The notes beneath the pieces were generated by a model, which had not been told where the DNA came from, did not search any database, and saw only the letters and a list, made by a program, of their open reading frames with translations. Source: JANQOH01 sp965243325 (GTDB lineage Bacteria; Pseudomonadota; Alphaproteobacteria; UBA7887). Taken from it: DNA of 64,000 nt. Where the stretch lies: assembly GCA_965243325.1 (NCBI GenBank), contig CBDEUQ010000001.1:248001-312000 (forward strand). The letters run 5' to 3'. The position numbers and the translations under genes were made by a program. Positions 43,326 through 50,631 of this stretch are shown in pieces (the stretch's first letter is position 1; each line of letters opens with the position of its first letter).

Positions 43326-43480
43326 GGACGCCGCCGTTGCAAGCGCCGCCGCAAAGAGAAAAAGGGGCGGCGCCGGAAGCGCCGCCCCTCCGAGAAGGGC
43401 CTGTGAGCTTGGGTTCTGGTGCGCGAACCCGCGCCCCGGTGTCGGTTGGCGAACCTACTGCACGTTCGCGCCGAACGCGC
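43326..43480. repeat. left inverted repeat of the 4.5 kb symmetric locus
   Basis: The reverse complement of this segment closely matches 47682-47832 (my estimate is near 90 percent by eye). It covers the last codons of the minus-strand gene, about 60 bases of 3' flank, the terminator hairpin and about 25 bases beyond. Confidence 0.85.
43350..43390 (-). terminator. rho-independent terminator of the minus-strand paralogue
   Basis: An 11-bp perfect stem (AGGGGCGGCGC, 43363-43373, with its complement 43379-43389) has a 5-base loop and, read on the minus strand, a TTTTTCTCTTT tract. It is one of the two strongest terminators in the window. Confidence 0.9.
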
Positions 43481-45479
43481 CGACCATGCGGCCGTCTCCG
43501 CCGAACGTCGAGACGAACGTGCCCGTCGCGACCTGCGGAACATTGTCGTCGTCGTTGTCATAAAGCGTTCCGGACCATTGGCCGGCGGCATCGGCTTCCA
43601 TTTCGCCGATGGTCCACGTCGTCATCTTGGCATCGCCGGTACCGTCGTCACCAAGAATTGTTCCTGTGTCGCCGACGCCCTGCTCCATCAGCTCGACCGA
43701 CCAATCACGCGCCATGCCGTCCGCACCCATGAAGTTGTCGATGGTGCCGGTGATCATATCGTCGCCGAAATCGGCCTCAAGCATCGCCCTCGCGGTGAAG
43801 TGGCCGGCATCGTTCGTTCCACCGGTCGAACTGCGGAGAGCGTACTTGCCGGCAGCGCCGCCCATGTACGTTGCCGTTCCCATAAGCGTGCCGATGGCAG
43901 CTGCTGCTGGGACGGCACCTCTGTTCGCCGTGAAAGCGCTTACGGTGACGGTCTCGCCGTCCTCGGATGTGTGAATCCACCAGCCGTAGGAGGCATAGAT
44001 TGCGTCCGGCACATCCATGAACCGGGCTTCAGGATTTGTCGGCTTGAAGGTCCACGTCCCGCCCGCAAGCGTGAATCCCATTTCGGCTACGGTAGCCGTG
44101 CAACCAACGGCGCGGTCGGTAGCTGTGCAATAGTAGGTGCCGGGCACACCGCGGTAGCTGCCAGTGAGCATGATTCTCACGTCATTTTCACCCGGCTTGA
44201 ACGCCTTCAGCCCTGCAGACTGGTCAAAGCTTGGGCTTGCAACTCGACTCGCCGCATGGCCAGTGAGGGTAGTAACGTCCGCCGTTTCGCCGGTCGTTGC
44301 GTCAACCGCGTAACCACCATTGGCGGTATCGTTGAACTTTGCCCCCTCCGTCGGCTCGCCGACATTCGAGTAGACGACCGCCTCGTAGGTGCCGACGTCG
44401 CCGTCGGGCTCGGCCATGAACATCATGCCTTCCCAGCCATAGTGGTCGGCGACCATCACGTCGTCGTCTTCCGACAGATTGACTGCGGCTGCGGTCCCGA
44501 TCACCACCCCAATTAGGCTATTGTCCGTGGCGTCGTATGCGGCGGTCCTGGTGCCATCTCCAGTAGCCGCCAAGGGCTCGGCACCGATGCCGGCATACAG
44601 CTTCGCGGCCGTTGCGGCCATCATGGCGGCGTCGGCCTTGCCGGCCTCGTCCTCGGCATCGTCGAAGGCCTCTTGCGCCGTCTGGATCGGCATCGCCGCG
44701 TTGTCCGCCTCTCTCTGGTACGGAGCCTTTTCGTCGTCGGTCAGGTCCGCGCCGTCCGTGAGCGCCATCTTCAGATCGTCGAGGGCGTCGTTGGCGTCGT
44801 CGAGGAGCGCCTGCGTGGGTGTTGCGCCGGAAAGCGCCGAGAGTGCGGCCTGAAGGGCCGTGGAAGCGCTCGACAGCGCAGCCATCTGGTTCGCCCGGCG
44901 CGTATCGGTGTCGATCCCGCCCTGCGCCATGTCCACGGCATCCACGGCGTCGTTCAGCGTCGACGTGTACATCATCTTGTCGGCGTCGCTCACGTCGACC
45001 GCATTGGTCAGCGCCTGACGAAGTGCGACGATTCCCGCCTTGGCCGCGTCGACCAGATCCTGGGTCGACAGGTCGGACGTGTCGATCATGCCGGCGGCGT
45101 CCATCAGAGCCATTTTCTGGTCCGCCTCACGCCCCGCGGTCGCGATCATATCCAGTTGGTCGTCGAGCAGGTCCATAAGGGTCGCGGCCTGTGCGCCGGT
45201 GATCGCGTTCTTGTCGATCGCTTCGTAGGCCGCGTTAGCGTCGTCCGCCGTGGTCGCGGCCATGATTGCCGCCTTGCCCCGCGCGTACGCTGTCGCGGCC
45301 GCGATCTCCGCCAGTTTGTCGTTGAGCGCGTCCATGAGGCTCATGGCCTCCTGGGCGGTGATCATGGTCGGGTCGATATCGTCGTAGGCGTCCTGGGCTT
45401 CCGCCGCCGTCATGGCAGCCATGATCGCCGCCTTGCCCTCTTCATACGCCGACGGCATGGGCTCAACCGCCGCCGCCAC
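43455..45479 (-). CDS. large helical-repeat/beta-domain protein, N-terminus missing (paralogue A)
   Basis: The 674-residue frame starts at GTG 45479 with no signal peptide. Residues about 8-115 are two tandem helical repeats of about 53 residues, each built as 'AYExGKxAIM..T...A..AY..ID...ITxxxA'. A conserved helical segment follows, including 'AAGMIDTSDLSTQ' and 'TPTQALLDDANDAL'. The C-terminal half (about 300-674) is Gly/Asp/Thr-rich, beta-like, with a Cys pair, and ends 'GDGRMVGAFGANVQ', similar to TbpB-like beta-barrel ends. The complete relative at 48228 is a lipoprotein, so this copy has probably lost its export signal. Function unknown; surface binding or adhesion is possible. Confidence 0.75.
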   Translation of the reverse strand: MAAAVEPMPSAYEEGKAAIMAAMTAAEAQDAYDDIDPTMITAQEAMSLMDALNDKLAEIAAATAYARGKAAIMAATTADDANAAYEAIDKNAITGAQAATLMDLLDDQLDMIATAGREADQKMALMDAAGMIDTSDLSTQDLVDAAKAGIVALRQALTNAVDVSDADKMMYTSTLNDAVDAVDMAQGGIDTDTRRANQMAALSSASTALQAALSALSGATPTQALLDDANDALDDLKMALTDGADLTDDEKAPYQREADNAAMPIQTAQEAFDDAEDEAGKADAAMMAATAAKLYAGIGAEPLAATGDGTRTAAYDATDNSLIGVVIGTAAAVNLSEDDDVMVADHYGWEGMMFMAEPDGDVGTYEAVVYSNVGEPTEGAKFNDTANGGYAVDATTGETADVTTLTGHAASRVASPSFDQSAGLKAFKPGENDVRIMLTGSYRGVPGTYYCTATDRAVGCTATVAEMGFTLAGGTWTFKPTNPEARFMDVPDAIYASYGWWIHTSEDGETVTVSAFTANRGAVPAAAAIGTLMGTATYMGGAAGKYALRSSTGGTNDAGHFTARAMLEADFGDDMITGTIDNFMGADGMARDWSVELMEQGVGDTGTILGDDGTGDAKMTTWTIGEMEADAAGQWSGTLYDNDDDNVPQVATGTFVSTFGGDGRMVGAFGANVQ

Positions 45480-45525
45480 CGCCGCCGCCGGTTGATCCCG
45501 GGCCGACGGCGTACGAGGCCGGGAA
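45445..45525. other. head-to-head junction of the two paralogues in a CCG tract
   Basis: Reading outwards from a GCC/CCG run (about 45465-45490), the minus strand encodes 'VEPMPSAYEEGK' and the plus strand 'VDPGPTAYEAGK', so the flanks are homologous arms of an inverted repeat. Neither strand has a signal sequence or a proper start here. On the plus strand the tract would encode polyproline in frame, the kind of linker often found after a lipoprotein cysteine. Confidence 0.8.
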
Positions 45526-45526
45526 G

Positions 45527-47707
45527 ATGGCCATCATGGAAGCCGAAACGGTGGAAGCCGCGCAGATGGCCCACGCCGCGGTGGACCCGACCATGATCAC
45601 CGCCCAGGAGGCGATGAGCCTTCAGATGGCGCTCGACGACCGCGTGGCGATGATCCTGGCCGCGACAGCGTACGAACGGGGCAAGCAGGCCATCATGGAC
45701 GCCACCACGGCGGCAGAGGCCCGCATGGCCTACGATGCGGTGGATCAGGCCGCGATCACCGGCGCACAGGCCTTGGAACTTGCGCAATTGCGCGACGACC
45801 GAGTGGACGCGATCGAGAGCGCGGCGCGCGAGATGATGCAGAAGCAGGATCTGATGGACGCCGCCGGCATGATCGACACGTCCGACCTGTCGACCCAGGC
45901 CTTGGTTGACGCGGCCAACGCAGGAATCCGTGCCCTTCGGAACGCGCTGGACGCCGCGGACGACGTGAGCCAAGCCGACAAGGACATGTACCAAGGGCAA
46001 CTGGACACCGCCATTGGTCTGGTGGACACGGCGCAGGGCGGGATCGATACCGCGACGCGCCGGATGAACCAGATGACTGCGCTGTCTGATGCCTCCATGG
46101 ACCTTCAGGCTGCGCTCGCGGCGCTGTCTGGCACCACGCCCACGCAGGCGCTTCTCGACGCCGCCAATTCGGCCCTCACCGATCTGAACGACGCGATCAT
46201 GGGGGGCGACGACCTGACCCCCACGGAAATAACTCCGTACCAGAGAGAGGCGGACAACGCGATGGCGCCGATCCAGACGGCGCAGACCGCCCTCGACAAA
46301 CTGAACCAGGATGAGCAGGATAAAATGGACGCGGCCGCTCGGGCTGTTGTGACCGCCGCGGCCAAGACCAAGCAGACGGCGATGCAGGCTGAGGCGGATC
46401 AGACGACGGACGCCGGCCTTGGCGGTACGGCCAGGACGGATGCCGAGTTCGCCGGCGGCAGCGACGCCAACTCCGACGGCGACACCTCCAACGATGTGTA
46501 CAGGGTTACCATCTCGCGCGACAGCGCCGGCACGGAGGTGATGATCACCGATCCGGATCAGAACCAGAAGGCCGACGCCAAGTTCGAGGACCAAATGGCG
46601 GGGCTGGATGACGGGCGCTTCATGTTCGTCCGCACTCAGGACGAAGATGAGGACGGCAACGTCGAGGAAGAGGTCGTGATCGTCGGAACCGACATCAGGG
46701 CTCCGAGGACGATTGCGTTTGCAAAGGTTATGGGTCAGGCCCTGGACGCCCGTGACCTCGACGTCAATGTGGACGCCGACGGGGACGGCGACGTCGACAA
46801 CGACTTCACCGCTCTCGCGGTTGATGAAACTTCTGCTGACGTACGCGCACTGGTCATGTCACCAGCCTTCCCCCTCACCGGAGACGCCGTGTTGACCTTT
46901 GATTTCGATGTCACCACCACCAACACGGACGAAGCTGACGAGGTCGCCGGCACGTATAACGGTTCGCCGGGCACCTATCGGTGCAATGGAGGCGCTGCGT
47001 GCACGGTGACGATTGACGCGGATCCGAGCGATGCCACAAAGCGGATCATCACCGCGATGAGCGATGGTTGGGTCTTCATACCTCGTGCGGGCGCCACTAC
47101 CCAGGTCCCGGACACCAGCTATCTGCACTACGGCTTCTGGCTGAAGAAGACGACCGACGAGGACGACGTGCTCATGTACAATGAGGTCGAGACCTTTGCC
47201 GGCGCGTCGAGCGGCCTTCCCGCCAGCGCTGATGTTAGCTCCGTCCAGGGCACCGCTTCCTACGAGGGCGACGCAGTCGGCGTCTATGTCCACCACGTGC
47301 TGAGCGAGGGCGGCGGCATGATCGATTCCTCGACCTCCGGCCACTTCAAGGCTGATGCCAACCTGACGGCAACCTTCAGTCAGATAAGCACGGGTCCGAA
47401 TGCGAATTCGATCGCGCCGAATGTGCTCAACACCGTCACCGGCACCATCAACAACTTCACCCTGTCCGGTGGGGAGATGCAGGATTGGTCGGTGAACCTC
47501 GCCAGGGGTGCCATTGATACCACCGATCAGGACACCTTCTCCGGCATGGCCGAAGGCGGCGGGACGTCGGGTTCCTACAGCGGCACGTTCCACGGAACGC
47601 TCGACGCGACTGATGTAACCGTCCAGCCCAGTGCTGTGGTTGGCGAGTTTAACGCCAACATGAGCAACGGCTCGGTTGCCGGAGCCTTCGGCGCGAACGC
47701 GCAGTAG
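45527..47707 (+). CDS. large helical-repeat/beta-domain protein, N-terminus missing (paralogue B)
   Basis: A 726-residue frame from ATG 45527, open further upstream through a Pro tract. Helical repeat 1 continues from upstream 'PTAYEAGK'; repeat 2 begins 'ATAYERGKQAIMDATT'. It shares with paralogue A the 'GMIDTSDLSTQ', 'AQGGIDT' and 'TPTQALLDAANSAL' segments and the end 'SVAGAFGANAQ', but its middle region differs and includes Asp-rich 'DANSDGDTSND' and 'DADGDGDVDND' loops that look like calcium sites. A Cys pair occurs around 'YRCNGGAACTV'. It has no signal peptide. It is likely a surface protein by kinship with the lipoprotein at 48228; the present copy may not be exported. Confidence 0.75.
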   Translation: MAIMEAETVEAAQMAHAAVDPTMITAQEAMSLQMALDDRVAMILAATAYERGKQAIMDATTAAEARMAYDAVDQAAITGAQALELAQLRDDRVDAIESAAREMMQKQDLMDAAGMIDTSDLSTQALVDAANAGIRALRNALDAADDVSQADKDMYQGQLDTAIGLVDTAQGGIDTATRRMNQMTALSDASMDLQAALAALSGTTPTQALLDAANSALTDLNDAIMGGDDLTPTEITPYQREADNAMAPIQTAQTALDKLNQDEQDKMDAAARAVVTAAAKTKQTAMQAEADQTTDAGLGGTARTDAEFAGGSDANSDGDTSNDVYRVTISRDSAGTEVMITDPDQNQKADAKFEDQMAGLDDGRFMFVRTQDEDEDGNVEEEVVIVGTDIRAPRTIAFAKVMGQALDARDLDVNVDADGDGDVDNDFTALAVDETSADVRALVMSPAFPLTGDAVLTFDFDVTTTNTDEADEVAGTYNGSPGTYRCNGGAACTVTIDADPSDATKRIITAMSDGWVFIPRAGATTQVPDTSYLHYGFWLKKTTDEDDVLMYNEVETFAGASSGLPASADVSSVQGTASYEGDAVGVYVHHVLSEGGGMIDSSTSGHFKADANLTATFSQISTGPNANSIAPNVLNTVTGTINNFTLSGGEMQDWSVNLARGAIDTTDQDTFSGMAEGGGTSGSYSGTFHGTLDATDVTVQPSAVVGEFNANMSNGSVAGAFGANAQ

Positions 47708-47832
47708 GTTTGCCGGCCGACACCGGAGCGCGGGTTCGCACACCAGAACCCAAGCTTACAGGCCCTTCTCAGAGGGGCGGCGCTTCCAGCGCCGCCCCTT
47801 TTCTCTTTCCGGCGCTGCTTGCAACAGCGGCG
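47682..47832. repeat. right inverted repeat of the 4.5 kb symmetric locus
   Basis: Mirror copy of 43326-43480, including the final codons, the 'CACCAGAACCCAAGC' flank and the terminator hairpin. The inner gene bodies are more diverged than these ends. Confidence 0.85.
47773..47808 (+). terminator. rho-independent terminator of the plus-strand paralogue
   Basis: The same 11-bp stem as at 43363-43389, in mirror orientation, with loop TTCCA and a TTTTCTCTTT tail. Confidence 0.9.
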
Positions 47833-47950
47833 GGCCGCAGGGAGGGCCGGGGTCCAGTCTTTCCGGGCGGCGCCGTGCCGCTTGCTCTGGGTCAAGCCCG
47901 GGGCAGGCTCCGGTGACAGTTGGGGGCGGGGCAGGCTCCGGTGACATGAA
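47833..47950. repeat. eroded hairpin repeats
   Basis: Partial units: GCCGGGGTCCAGTCT, then GGGTCAAGCCCGGGGCAGGCTCCGGTGACA, and a second GGGGCAGGCTCCGGTGACA. The left arms are missing or altered. Confidence 0.8.
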
Positions 47951-47979
47951 AGCCGCCGTTCGTGCTCCGTCCGCGGGCT

Positions 47980-48120
47980 GTGCCTGCTATAATCGCGCCG
48001 ATTCGCCGCCTCTGCGGTAAGGCAACAGGGCCGGGCGCGCGCATGGCCACTCACCCGCCTGAGGCTTGTCGGTTTCCAGTCGTTCGCCGGTCCGGCGGAG
48101 ATGGCTGTCGGGCCCGGTCC
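47980..48120 (+). pseudogene. diverged copy of the smc promoter and first ~27 codons
   Basis: This segment aligns with 52422-52563, from the TATAAT box through the smc start, with 28 identical bases at 48049-48076. In the smc frame it reads 'LTRLRLVGFQSFAGPAEMAV', against 'LTRLRLVGFKSFVDPAEIAV' in SMC. The position of the smc start codon is TGG here, so the fragment cannot initiate the same way. Homology stops at about codon 27. The TATAAT (47988-47993) could now drive the lipoprotein gene downstream. Confidence 0.85.
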
Positions 48121-48227
48121 GGCGAAAACCCCGCGCCACGAACACGAAGCCGTATACGGAAACCGGAGCGGGCGCCCGCGGGCGGCGGCGGCGTTCGCGG
48201 GCGGCGTTGACGGGAGGGTCGGACGGC

Positions 48228-49703
48228 ATGGGCATGATCAGGGTTCTGACGACGATGCTGGGCGCCGGCGCGCTGGCGCTCGCGCTCGCCGCCTGCAGCG
48301 GCGGCGACGGCGGCGGCGGATCCTCCGGGGGCGGCCGGGCCGACGCCCAGCGGGCGATCGTGGAGGCGGCGATCGACAGCGCCAGGGCGGCCGTCCGCGT
48401 CCTCTCCGACAGCTCGTCCGGCGCCGCCCTCGCGACCGCCGAGGGCGCGGTCGCGGCGGCGAAGACGGCGGTGGCGGACGCCGACGATCTCTCCGCCGAC
48501 GAGCGCCGCGCCTACACGACGACGATCGAGGTGATAGAGGGCATCCTCGACGCCGTCCGGCCGGGGATCGTGACGATGCTGTCGCAGGAGCCGCAGCGGC
48601 TGTCCGCGGCGCTGGCCGGCACCCGCATCGCGAACGTCGCCGCCGTCGTCCGGCACGGGGCGGCGCCCGCGATGTCGGGGACGGTCCCGGGAACCCCGGC
48701 TGTCGCGGTCGCCGGGCTCGAGACCGCCGCCGTCGGCGCCGCATCGACCGTGGGGGGCTGGACGCGGGGCGTCTGGGCGGCCGCCGACGAGGCGGCGGGA
48801 GTCGAGGACAGCGTCGTCCTCTACACCAACGTCGAGGCCGACGGCACCATCCCCTTCAGCGGCGAGGGGGGCAAGTACGACGACACCAACGGGCTCGACA
48901 CGGGCGGCAACCTGCCCGTCGTCGCCGGCACCGACGCGATGCTGATCGCCTCGCCGGACTTCCCCACCGGACCCGGAATCCGGACGCACGCCGAGGACGG
49001 CGACCCCGACGCGACGGTCGCCGGCACCTTCGACGGCGCCGCCGGCACCTGGACCTGCACGCCGCCGGCCGGCGGCGCCTGCACCTCTTCGGTCCGCGAC
49101 GGCGGCGGCATCGACCTCGCCGGCGGCTGGACCTTCGTGCCGGCGCCGGGCGCCGTGGTGGCGACGGCGGACGCGGAGCACCAGTATTTCGGCTGGTGGC
49201 TGCGCAAGACCGGCAGCGCCTACGCCGTCGGCGTCTTCCATGCCGGCGCCGGGGCGGCGGCGGACGAGTTCGCCGACCTCGCGGCGTTGCAGGGCACGGC
49301 GACCTACCGCGGCCCGGCCGCCGGGCAGTTCGTCATCATCCCGCAGATCGGCTCGGCCTCGGCCGGCGCCTTCACCGCCGCCGCGGAGCTGGCGGTCGAC
49401 TTCGGGAGCGCCGCCGACGCCGGCATGGTGACGGGGACCGTCGACGGCTTCCGGGTCGAGGGCCAGGCGATGCCGTGGTCGCTGGAGCTGCAGGCGGCCC
49501 AGGTCCACGCCGACGGCCGCATCGCCTCCGGCGCCACCGTCTGGACCGTGGACGGCCGCGCGGCGGGCAACACCGCCGCCTGGAGCGCCCGCTTCCACGA
49601 CGTGAACGCCGACCGGGTGCCGACGGTGGCGACCGGCACCTTCGACGCCCTCTACGACGACGTAGGCCGCCTGACGGGAGCCTTCGGCACAACGCTGCAG
49701 TAG
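48228..49703 (+). CDS. lipoprotein with helical segment and TbpB-like beta domain (paralogue C)
   Basis: The 491-residue protein has a complete lipoprotein signal: basic start, hydrophobic core and lipobox 'LALAAC' with Cys23. A Gly/Ser linker follows. A helical segment ('GAVAAAKTAVADADDLSADERRAYTTTIEVIEG') matches the last helical part of paralogues A and B, but the 53-residue repeats are absent. The C-terminal beta-rich domain ends 'VPTVATGTFDALYDDVGRLTGAFGTTLQ', parallel to paralogue A's 'VPQVATGTF...MVGAFGANVQ'. GGGAGG precedes ATG 48228. It is probably an outer-membrane or surface lipoprotein; the ligand is unknown. Upstream lies the smc-promoter duplicate. Confidence 0.82.
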   Translation: MGMIRVLTTMLGAGALALALAACSGGDGGGGSSGGGRADAQRAIVEAAIDSARAAVRVLSDSSSGAALATAEGAVAAAKTAVADADDLSADERRAYTTTIEVIEGILDAVRPGIVTMLSQEPQRLSAALAGTRIANVAAVVRHGAAPAMSGTVPGTPAVAVAGLETAAVGAASTVGGWTRGVWAAADEAAGVEDSVVLYTNVEADGTIPFSGEGGKYDDTNGLDTGGNLPVVAGTDAMLIASPDFPTGPGIRTHAEDGDPDATVAGTFDGAAGTWTCTPPAGGACTSSVRDGGGIDLAGGWTFVPAPGAVVATADAEHQYFGWWLRKTGSAYAVGVFHAGAGAAADEFADLAALQGTATYRGPAAGQFVIIPQIGSASAGAFTAAAELAVDFGSAADAGMVTGTVDGFRVEGQAMPWSLELQAAQVHADGRIASGATVWTVDGRAAGNTAAWSARFHDVNADRVPTVATGTFDALYDDVGRLTGAFGTTLQ

Positions 49704-49822
49704 GAGGGGGCACGGGCGCCGACTGTCACCGCGGCCCAGCCTCCCCCGGAAACGCCGTGCCGCCTGCCTCAACCCGACGCGAGACCGGACTGCAAGGCGC
49801 CGTGGGGGAGGATCGCGCCGGC

Positions 49823-50197
49823 TCAGGTCCTGGGAATGAGGAGCACGCCGGGGAGGCTTTCGAAGTGACGGTCGCAGGTCAGCAAATCGGCGTCATGCGC
49901 ACGGGCGGTGGCGAAGATGACGGCGTCCGCGGTTGCGAGGCCGTGCGTGCGGCAGGCCTCGGCGGCGGCGAGAGCGATCTCCGTGTCCAGGGGGGCGACG
50001 CTGCAGACCTGGGTGAAAGCGATCACCCGATCGGCCTCGTCCTCGCCACGCTCCCGGGTGAGCCACTTCGCGAGCTCGAGCTGGACCATGGTCGGAACCA
50101 GCCAGGCAGACTGCTCCGGAAGGCGCTCCGCGACGGTCTCTCCCACGGGCGAGCCGATCAGCCACTCGATCCAGGCCGAACTGTCGACCAGGCGCAT
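49823..50197 (-). CDS. vapC: PIN-domain toxin, VapC-like
   Basis: The 124-residue PIN RNase has the acidic quartet expected of VapC: Asp in 'LVDSSAWIEWL', Glu in 'VQLELAKWL', and Asp residues in 'GLATADAVIFATARAHDADLLTCDRHF'. VapC toxins cleave tRNA or rRNA when freed from antitoxin. Its ATG overlaps the antitoxin stop by one base (TGATG), so the pair is translationally coupled. Confidence 0.92.
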   Translation of the reverse strand: MRLVDSSAWIEWLIGSPVGETVAERLPEQSAWLVPTMVQLELAKWLTRERGEDEADRVIAFTQVCSVAPLDTEIALAAAEACRTHGLATADAVIFATARAHDADLLTCDRHFESLPGVLLIPRT

Positions 50198-50409
50198 CAG
50201 AGGCGATCCGAACGATCGCGGTAGCCGTCCGTCGCGGCGCCCTCGGCGATGCCGGCGAGCGCGTCGCGATCCGGGACCGGAACGAGGAGGACGCCGGTTC
50301 CCTTGGGGATGAAGGCGAAGATCTGCCCGGCTTCCCACCGCCGGGCCGTTCGCACCGCCTTGGGGATGGAGATCTGGAACTTGGACGACAGGGTCGCTGT
50401 CTTTGCCAT
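50197..50409 (-). CDS. vapB: AbrB/MazE-type antitoxin, VapB-like
   Basis: The 70-residue protein has the swapped-hairpin AbrB domain at its N-terminus: 'ATLSSKFQISIPKAVR' with the following 'WEAGQIFAFIPKGTGVLLVPV'. The C-terminal tail should wrap the PIN toxin. Such antitoxins repress their own promoter together with the toxin. The gene lies directly upstream of vapC and 11 bases after a TTTCC/GGAAA dyad. Confidence 0.9.
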   Translation of the reverse strand: MAKTATLSSKFQISIPKAVRTARRWEAGQIFAFIPKGTGVLLVPVPDRDALAGIAEGAATDGYRDRSDRL

Positions 50410-50420
50410 GGTCGTAACCT

Positions 50421-50440
50421 TTTCCGATCGATAAGGGAAA
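50421..50440. promoter_or_regulatory. candidate VapB operator
   Basis: TTTCC (50421-50425) and GGAAA (50436-50440) form an inverted repeat around GATCGATAAG just before the antitoxin start. Position and symmetry suit autoregulation by the toxin-antitoxin complex. Confidence 0.45.
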
Positions 50441-50516
50441 CGTAAGAAACAAACAGGCTCGGTTCAAGGCCGTCGTGCCTCCGGGAGCGTCAAACGTTCA
50501 GGCGGGGTTTGCCGGT

Positions 50517-50631
50517 CCGGGGCAGGCACCGGTGGCAGGAAAAAATGTCACCCCGTCCGCCCCTCAACTGTCACCGCGCCCCAGCCTCCCCGGCCGCGCC
50601 GTGCCGCTGGCTCTGGACCCCGGGTCAAGCC
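50517..50631. repeat. eroded hairpin repeat used as IS target
   Basis: A degraded TGTCACCGCGCCCCAG unit is followed by GGACCCCGGGTCAAGCC, which is cut by the IS4-family element. Its other half resumes at 52073. Confidence 0.85.

Noticed and set aside
47962..48210. An 82-residue open frame at the smc-like fragment
   Set aside because: It is out of frame with the recognisable smc homology and has no family features; the segment is better explained as a promoter/5' duplicate.
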